DNA of 48,473 bases, from the NCBI GenBank assembly GCA_902500705.1, contig CABVRR010000003.1, positions 45,258 to 93,730 on the forward strand, written 5' to 3'. This DNA comes from an uncultured Nitrospira sp. (GTDB lineage: Bacteria > Nitrospirota > Nitrospiria > Nitrospirales > Nitrospiraceae). The notes under the pieces were generated by a model. The model saw nothing but the letters and a program-made list of their open reading frames with translations, was not told where the DNA came from and made no database searches. A program made the translations under genes and the position numbers. Positions 43,565 through 48,473 of this stretch are shown here, one piece after another (positions within the stretch are counted from its first letter, which is position 1; each line of letters starts with the position of its first letter).

Positions 43565-44236
43565 ATGATCGATCGCAATCTATCATGGGATCGGAGACAG
43601 CAGGCTCACCGGTTTGGTCTTGCCGCCGGCTTCAGACCTCACGTCGTAGGCTCCGTCAACGGCTTCACCATCCTGGAAATGTTGATCGTCCTGTTTCTCT
43701 TGACCATCGTCGTGGGCGTCGTCTTTCCAAGAATGAGCTTCGACGAGGACTTACGCTCAACCGGACGGAAACTCGTCGGTGTCCTTCGAACCTTTCAAGG
43801 CCTGGCATCCACGAGTCAAAAACCTCTCAAGCTCTACCTCGATTTGGATCAAGGCACCTACTGGATGATGCTGGTGGAGGGAAAAGAAGAGCGACTCCCG
43901 CTTGATCCAGGTTGGAAAACCCCGCGATCGCTCCCTGAATCGATTCGATTTACGGAGGTCTCCGTCGGACAGGACAAACGTTTCTCCGGACGAGTCGATG
44001 TGTCTTTTTACGCCAACGGACGAATTGAGCCGATCACGCTGTATCTCATGGATGCAAAGAACAATGTGTTGGGGCTCGCGGTTGATTCATTGACGGGAGG
44101 GATTCGGGTCAGCGACGAACGGCTCGATCCACCCTTGAACCGGATTATTCCCGACCGTGTCAGACTGCTGTTGAAGCCAAACAGACAAGCAGGGGCCGGA
44201 GGTCCGTCACGAGGGGCATTGCCCCTTCAACCGTAG
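43565..44236 (+). CDS. gspH: Minor pseudopilin GspH
   Basis: 223 residues, class III signal VNG|FTILEMLIVLFLLTIVVG with cleavage after Gly33. The body is a GspH-type beta domain with the early FQGLASTSQKPLKLYLDLDQGTYW region typical of the family. The leader is again long (33 residues). Ten bases separate it from gspG. It is a minor pseudopilin, thought to join the tip with I, J and K or the shaft-tip transition. Confidence 0.85.
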   Translation: MIDRNLSWDRRQQAHRFGLAAGFRPHVVGSVNGFTILEMLIVLFLLTIVVGVVFPRMSFDEDLRSTGRKLVGVLRTFQGLASTSQKPLKLYLDLDQGTYWMMLVEGKEERLPLDPGWKTPRSLPESIRFTEVSVGQDKRFSGRVDVSFYANGRIEPITLYLMDAKNNVLGLAVDSLTGGIRVSDERLDPPLNRIIPDRVRLLLKPNRQAGAGGPSRGALPLQP

Positions 44237-44239
44237 ATC

Positions 44240-44680
44240 ATGATGACCCAAGCTATCTCCAGACCCGAGTGCGACGAAGGCGGCTTCACGCTGATGGAAG
44301 TCCTGCTGGCGATTGCCTTGTTGGCGATCGCGCTTCCGATTCTCCTTGGTCTCAGAAACTTCGATCTTGGACTTCAGGAACGAGCGGCCGAATTGACGGC
44401 CGCCACATTGTTGGCCCAAGAAAAGCTTCTGGAAACCGAGCTCTCCGGACAGTATTCCATCGGCGAAAGCACGGGAGATTTTCCGACCATCCCACTCGGC
44501 ACGAATACCGCCGTGCAGGCGGTCCCGAGAGCCGTCGGCTATAAATGGAAACGCACGATCGCACCGACCCCGCTGGAACTGATTCGGGAGATTCGGATCA
44601 AGGTGTCGTGGCTGCGAGGCGAACTGGAAGAAGCGATCGAGGTCAGTACCTATGTCTTTGCCGGGCGTCTCACGTTCTGA
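44240..44680 (+). CDS. gspI: Minor pseudopilin GspI
   Basis: 146 residues with cleavage EGG|FTLMEVLLAIALLAIALPI after Gly15 and Glu at +5. The region after the helix, LTAATLLAQEKLLETEL, matches the GspI family, where this helix precedes a small beta domain (YKWKRTIAPTP and later). It starts 3 bases after gspH ends and overlaps gspJ by 29 bases. It forms the pseudopilus tip with J and K. Confidence 0.9.
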   Translation: MMTQAISRPECDEGGFTLMEVLLAIALLAIALPILLGLRNFDLGLQERAAELTAATLLAQEKLLETELSGQYSIGESTGDFPTIPLGTNTAVQAVPRAVGYKWKRTIAPTPLELIREIRIKVSWLRGELEEAIEVSTYVFAGRLTF

Positions 44681-45275
44681 ATCAGAAACGGGTTTCACAC
44701 TCGTCGAAGTCTTGGTCGCCGTGGCCTTGCTGGGCATGATCGGCGCCATGGTGTTTGGATCGCTTGTCCTCACGACCAACGCCGTGGAGGCTGGGCGAGA
44801 CCATGCGGCAAAGGAACAAACGATCAGAAGAATGTTGCGTCTCATGGCCGAAGAAATTTCCCTGAGCAAGCGCACGACCATGTATCCTTGGGTGGGGGTG
44901 AACGGAACGCAAGACGGGCACCCGGCCGACATACTGGCCTTCCTTGCGATGAGTCAAGAATTGATCACGCCGACCGCCAAGGAAAGCGAGACTGTTCGCG
45001 TGGTCTACACACGGGAGCGAGATCGACTGATTCGATTTGTCCGTCGGAACCTCTATACGCTGACCGACACCAATGAATCGTTGGATCAGATGGAGCTGGC
45101 CGATCGTGTCCAGGCATTCAATGTCCGCTACTATGACGACCAGAACCGAATCTGGATCGACGAGTGGCCGGCGGTCCCCAAAATGCCGAAAGCGTTGTTG
45201 ATTGAAGTGACATTTCAATACCCCGACGCCGATCCATGGACGGTGCGGGAATGGGTGATGATCGGTACCTCATGA
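44652..45275 (+). CDS. gspJ: Minor pseudopilin GspJ
   Basis: 207 residues with ETG|FTLVEVLVAVALLGMIGAMV, cleavage after Gly14, then a long soluble domain (RRMLRLMAEEISLSKRT, later ILAFLAMSQ and VRVVYTRERDRLIRFVRRN) as in GspJ. It overlaps gspI (29 bases) and the next gene by an ATGA, so the tip genes are translated as a coupled set. Confidence 0.88.
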   Translation: MSLPGVSRSESETGFTLVEVLVAVALLGMIGAMVFGSLVLTTNAVEAGRDHAAKEQTIRRMLRLMAEEISLSKRTTMYPWVGVNGTQDGHPADILAFLAMSQELITPTAKESETVRVVYTRERDRLIRFVRRNLYTLTDTNESLDQMELADRVQAFNVRYYDDQNRIWIDEWPAVPKMPKALLIEVTFQYPDADPWTVREWVMIGTS

Positions 45276-46156
45276 CCATCAAATGGCCTGACGCCTGGCG
45301 AGAAATTCTGGCATGGACGGCAGGAGGAGCCTGCATCCTGCTCCTGTGCCTGATTGCCACCTTTCCATACGGCATGCTTCAGGCTCGCGTCGTGACGGAA
45401 CTCGCACGGGCGACCGGTATGGATGTCCGAGTGGTCGATTGGGCCGTGGGGTTCCCGTTGGGCCTTGAATGGCGAAATATCACCTTGTCGAAGCCAAACT
45501 GGACTCCGATCCAATTGGCTGCACTGCAGGCTCAACTGGGAGTCATGAACGCTCTGAGCGGCACGCTCGGGCTCGATGTCGTCGCGAAACTGAATGAGCC
45601 CTCGTCCCCGACAGGTCTTGCCAAAGGCACCGTCACGGCTGCATCCCTTTCCTTCGCAGGCCCCGTCTCGATCAAAGGGCAAGTTCAACAGGTGGACCTT
45701 TCAAAACTCCTTCGCCGCTATGTGACCCGCGGCACGCTCAACGGAGAGTTTTCGCATCGAGTCGAATCCGGCCAGACGACACTCTCCGCGATGAAAGGGG
45801 AAGGCACCTGGACCGCCGTGGCAACTGACTTGGCCATCGACCAGATTCCGCTTGGAAATGGACGAATCCTGTCGCTCGCATTCAGCAGAGTCTCAGCGGG
45901 GCTGGCATGCAGAGATCTCCGCTGCGATGTAATTCGATTGGAGGGAGATGGGATCGATGGCTCCTTCACGGGTGAAGGATTCATCACCCTCCAACAGCCG
46001 ATGCAACACAGCCAATTGAATCTCACGGTGACAGTCATCCCCGGACCCGGATTCGCGTCGAAAGCCGGAACGCTGGGTCTCCCCTCCCTGCCTCCCGGGA
46101 CACCGATGACTGTCAAGATCATAGGAACCTTGGCACAGGCAAGGATTGCATTGTAA
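45272..46156 (+). CDS. gspN: Type II secretion protein GspN-like
   Basis: 294 residues. One N-terminal membrane helix (ILAWTAGGACILLLCLIATF, about 12-31) is followed by an AsmA-like periplasmic part (VVTELARATGMDVRVVDWAVGF, PLGLEWRNITLSKP, later GEGTWTAVATDLAI). This fits the GspN family found in non-proteobacterial T2SS operons; similarity is partial, so the gene name is moderate. The start is placed at ATG 45272, which overlaps the gspJ stop as ATGA; the frame is open 36 bases further upstream. Its role in secretion is not well defined. Confidence 0.7.
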   Translation: MTIKWPDAWREILAWTAGGACILLLCLIATFPYGMLQARVVTELARATGMDVRVVDWAVGFPLGLEWRNITLSKPNWTPIQLAALQAQLGVMNALSGTLGLDVVAKLNEPSSPTGLAKGTVTAASLSFAGPVSIKGQVQQVDLSKLLRRYVTRGTLNGEFSHRVESGQTTLSAMKGEGTWTAVATDLAIDQIPLGNGRILSLAFSRVSAGLACRDLRCDVIRLEGDGIDGSFTGEGFITLQQPMQHSQLNLTVTVIPGPGFASKAGTLGLPSLPPGTPMTVKIIGTLAQARIAL

Positions 46157-46191
46157 AGTAGCGCTTTCGTAAGAAGAGTCCTCAGAACCAT

Positions 46192-47778
46192 ATGACGATC
46201 GCAAACGAATGTGTCGGGCTGGATATCGGGCAAACAGGGTTGAAGGCTGTGCGTTTCCGCCGCCGCCTCAGCGGGCGCGAAACGATCGATTATTTTCAGC
46301 ATCCTCTTCCGTTTTCCAGGCCTGAAGACCTCGACCCGGCTCGGCGGGTGCAGTCGTTGCGTGGATTTCTCTGGCGGAACGGCCTCTATGCCACCGACCG
46401 GTTGGTCACGGCGATTCCTTGCCAGGACTTATTCGTCAGAACCCTGTCCTTTCCTTTCAAGGATTCGACCAAGCTTGCGCAAGTTGTTCCGTTTGAAGTC
46501 GAGAATCTCGTCCCGATGCCGCTCGAAGATCTGGCGGTCGGAAGCCTGGTGTTGCCGCCGGGACACACCGAAGACGGCATTCTACGCGAGAGCAAGGGGT
46601 CAGAGGTCCTCGTCACAGCCGCCCCACGAGACAAAGTCGCAGAGCATCTCAAGTTTCTGGCCCAAGCCGATGTGGAACCCTCGGTCATCAATGTCGATGC
46701 GATGGCCCTCTTCTCCGTAACGCAATATCTGCAAGGGGAAGGGGCAGCCGTCCCTCAAGACCTGGCCATCATCGATGTCGGCGCGTCGAAGACGACCTTC
46801 TGCCTCGTGCAGGGAGGACGTCCGATGGTCCTCCGGACGATTCTATGGGGCGGCAACCATCTGACACATGCCTTAGCCGTCCGACACGCCTGTAGTTTTG
46901 CCGATGCAGAACGTCGAAAGCGCACGATGGCCGTGGGTCACGTGGACGGTTTATTGGAACCGGTTCTGAAGGAGCTCCGCATTACCTTGCAGGCTCATCT
47001 CGGGAACGACCGTAACCGCATGACCCACTGCTGGGTGTGCGGAGGAGGATCAAAGCTGCAAGAGATCGGCGACTATATTTCGAGACAATTGGGTCTTTAT
47101 CCGGTCGGACCACGACAAGGATTCGGAGTCGAAACCCCTCGAGCATTTTCCATTGCGTTCGGCTTGGCGATTCATCCGAAGATCATTCGACCACGGTGGC
47201 GGTTGACCTCGAACCCCATGGAACTCGCCCTCGATCTCAAAAGCGTCGCCGACGCGGCCTCATCCGACACCGTCACGACGACACAAGACCGCCGCCTCGC
47301 GTTCGCCGCCGGCCTGGTCATTGCTTTCCTGGCAATCGTGGATTTTTCGATTCACTTCATGCTGCACGACCAACGAGTCACGCGGCTGAAAGCGTCGTTG
47401 CACAGTCAATATGAGCAATTCTTTGGGGTCAGTGCCGCGGCTCCAGGACAAGAGATCGATCAAGCCCAGTACCACATCGGCGTCCTAGACAAAGCCCTCG
47501 GCGTCGTCGATACCGCAGAGGGGAAGGTGCTGCATACACTCTCCGCCTTCGTCAAACAACTCCCGCCTGGAACGACGGTGAAGGTGCGTGAGCTGACCGT
47601 AGACGGATCGGCCGTTCTTATGGAGGGAGAGACGACCTCCTTCGACGCTGTGGAGCGGCTCAAGCAAACCTTTGCAGCAAGCCCACGATTAAAGGATGTG
47701 GCGGTGACTGAAACCCGAGTGGGAGCAGGCCCGAATCAGGTCGTCTTTCGAATCACTGTGACGGTGGAGAAATCGTGA
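46192..47778 (+). CDS. gspL: GspL/PilM-like inner-membrane platform protein
   Basis: 528 residues. The first 335 or so form an actin-like fold: ECVGLDIGQTGLKAVRFRRR, the FEVENLVPMPLEDL binding-site region, LAIIDVGASKTTFCLVQGGR and VCGGGSKLQEI, as in PilM and the cytoplasmic part of GspL. A membrane helix follows at about 366-386 (FAAGLVIAFLAIVDFSIHFM), then a periplasmic coiled coil and ferredoxin-like domain (VKVRELTVDGSAVLMEGE). It therefore combines what type IV pili split into PilM and PilN. It anchors GspE to the platform and pairs with GspM, which starts within its last codons. Confidence 0.88.
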   Translation: MTIANECVGLDIGQTGLKAVRFRRRLSGRETIDYFQHPLPFSRPEDLDPARRVQSLRGFLWRNGLYATDRLVTAIPCQDLFVRTLSFPFKDSTKLAQVVPFEVENLVPMPLEDLAVGSLVLPPGHTEDGILRESKGSEVLVTAAPRDKVAEHLKFLAQADVEPSVINVDAMALFSVTQYLQGEGAAVPQDLAIIDVGASKTTFCLVQGGRPMVLRTILWGGNHLTHALAVRHACSFADAERRKRTMAVGHVDGLLEPVLKELRITLQAHLGNDRNRMTHCWVCGGGSKLQEIGDYISRQLGLYPVGPRQGFGVETPRAFSIAFGLAIHPKIIRPRWRLTSNPMELALDLKSVADAASSDTVTTTQDRRLAFAAGLVIAFLAIVDFSIHFMLHDQRVTRLKASLHSQYEQFFGVSAAAPGQEIDQAQYHIGVLDKALGVVDTAEGKVLHTLSAFVKQLPPGTTVKVRELTVDGSAVLMEGETTSFDAVERLKQTFAASPRLKDVAVTETRVGAGPNQVVFRITVTVEKS

Positions 47779-48323
47779 CACAGAGTATCCGAGAACGTTG
47801 GCGGCAACTCTCAAAACGTGAGCGCACGCTCGTACTGGGAGGCGGAGTCGTGCTTGGACTCAGCCTGCTCTTTGTTCTGATCGTCGATCCCCTGCTGGAC
47901 ACCCTTGATCGTCTCGAGCGCCAGGAAGTTCGCAAGCAAAAAGAGCTCGCCGAACTGGCAACGCTCGGTCAAACCTACCTCGTCAAACGGGACCGCTTGG
48001 CGCTAGCCGAAAGCCGCATGCCTAGGGCCGACAGCCATTTCTCTCTCCTGACCTTCATGGAAGAAGCCGCGACGACGGCCAATGTGCGCGAACGCATTAC
48101 CGGCATGCAACCGCAGGTACAATCGCTGGCACAAGGCTACGAGGAAACGACCGTCGATCTCCGATTGGAAGGCGTCCAATTACCGGATTTGCTGGCATTA
48201 CTCGTGGCCATTGATCAAGCCCCGTACAATCTTCAGGTCCGCCATCTGCAGATCCGCCCGAAATTCGATAATCCGGTCAATCTTGACGCAACCGTCCGAG
48301 TCTTGAGCTATGCCAAAAGCTGA
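47775..48323 (+). CDS. gspM: Type II secretion protein GspM
   Basis: 182 residues: a cytoplasmic start, one membrane helix (LVLGGGVVLGLSLLFVLIVD, about 18-37), a coiled-coil stalk (LDTLDRLERQEVRKQKELAEL) and a ferredoxin-like periplasmic domain (about 95-180). It begins with GTG overlapping the gspL stop (GTGA) and ends 14 bases inside gspK. It stabilises GspL in the platform. Confidence 0.88.
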   Translation: MTQSIRERWRQLSKRERTLVLGGGVVLGLSLLFVLIVDPLLDTLDRLERQEVRKQKELAELATLGQTYLVKRDRLALAESRMPRADSHFSLLTFMEEAATTANVRERITGMQPQVQSLAQGYEETTVDLRLEGVQLPDLLALLVAIDQAPYNLQVRHLQIRPKFDNPVNLDATVRVLSYAKS

Positions 48324-48473
48324 CGAACGAGGCATCGCACTCCTCTTAGCGCTTCTGGTGTTGACGATTCTCACGGCCCTGATTCTTGAATTCGACGCGG
48401 AAGCGCGCCGCGAGTACCGAGCCGCCGCCGCGTTTCGTGATGAGTACAAGGCCAGCATGCTGACCCGCGCCGC
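48310..48473 (+). CDS. gspK: Minor pseudopilin GspK, N-terminal fragment (cut by window edge)
   Basis: 54 codons are visible: MPKADERG, the cleavage site ERG|IALLLALLVLTILTAL, then ILEFDAEARREYRAAAAFRD. The lack of Glu at +5 (Leu here) and the RG-I-AL start are hallmarks of GspK, which caps the pseudopilus. The start ATG lies 14 bases inside gspM. The large domain is outside the window. Confidence 0.85.
   Translation, partial: MPKADERGIALLLALLVLTILTALILEFDAEARREYRAAAAFRDEYKASMLTRA

Noticed and set aside
1..48473. CRISPR arrays, tRNA and rRNA genes, tandem repeats
   Set aside because: None was recognised by reading both strands; a dedicated tool could still find a divergent small RNA.

Overview
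The window looks like a chromosomal stretch from a Gram-negative environmental bacterium, most likely a Nitrospira-type member of the Nitrospirota. That placement is an inference from an XrtA/PEP-CTERM (exosortase) exopolysaccharide locus, protein-sorting tails of the VPLPA type, a type II secretion operon with a non-proteobacterial gene order, and moderate G+C. No rRNA or other phylogenetic marker is present, so it should be confirmed by search.

Layout. 1-10.5 kb, minus strand: the core of the exosortase-linked exopolysaccharide machine, transcribed from about 10.5 kb toward base 1. It holds an exosortase-EpsI fusion, a polyprenyl-phosphate sugar-1-phosphate transferase, the TPR lipoprotein PrsT, the outer-membrane export protein, a beta-barrel protein, the chain-length (Wzz-like) protein, the tyrosine autokinase and the first 51 codons of the XrtA-associated ATPase. 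10.7-12.8 kb: two paralogous VPLPA-CTERM surface proteins, probable exosortase substrates. Each is followed by a hairpin terminator, and the second has a good sigma-54 type promoter. 13.3-15.0 kb, plus strand: a Tat-exported protein related to the dimethylformamidase large subunit, with its own sigma-70 type promoter. 15.1-28.3 kb, minus strand: a glycan assembly block with a WecG/TagA glycosyltransferase, heparinase II/III-like protein, two-domain oxidoreductase, asparagine synthase-like amidotransferase, two glycosyltransferases, a secreted GH-like protein, a Wzy/WaaL-type ligase or polymerase and a Wzx-type flippase. 28.4-36.3 kb: a mosaic part with a decayed IS3-family orfA, an aminotransferase, a dehydrogenase/acetyltransferase fusion, about 1.4 kb of apparently gene-free DNA, a secreted beta-helix protein, a decayed IS30-family transposase and a UDP-sugar 2-epimerase. 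36.5-38.5 kb: gmd and fcl for GDP-L-fucose. 38.6 kb to the end, plus strand: a type II secretion operon in the order C-E-F-G-H-I-J-N-L-M-K, with K cut by the window edge and no gspD in view.

How it fits together. Nucleotide sugars (GDP-fucose, and probably a UDP-2,3-diacetamido-2,3-dideoxyhexuronic acid) would feed glycosyltransferases that build a repeat unit on a polyprenyl carrier. Wzx and Wzy would flip and polymerise it, the Wzz/kinase pair would control length, and the export and beta-barrel proteins would take it out. Heparinase, GH-like, beta-helix and amidotransferase proteins could trim or decorate the polymer. The exosortase would process VPLPA-CTERM proteins that probably associate with this matrix. 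The neighbouring type II system could secrete periplasmic proteins, but any functional link to the matrix is only suggested by proximity.
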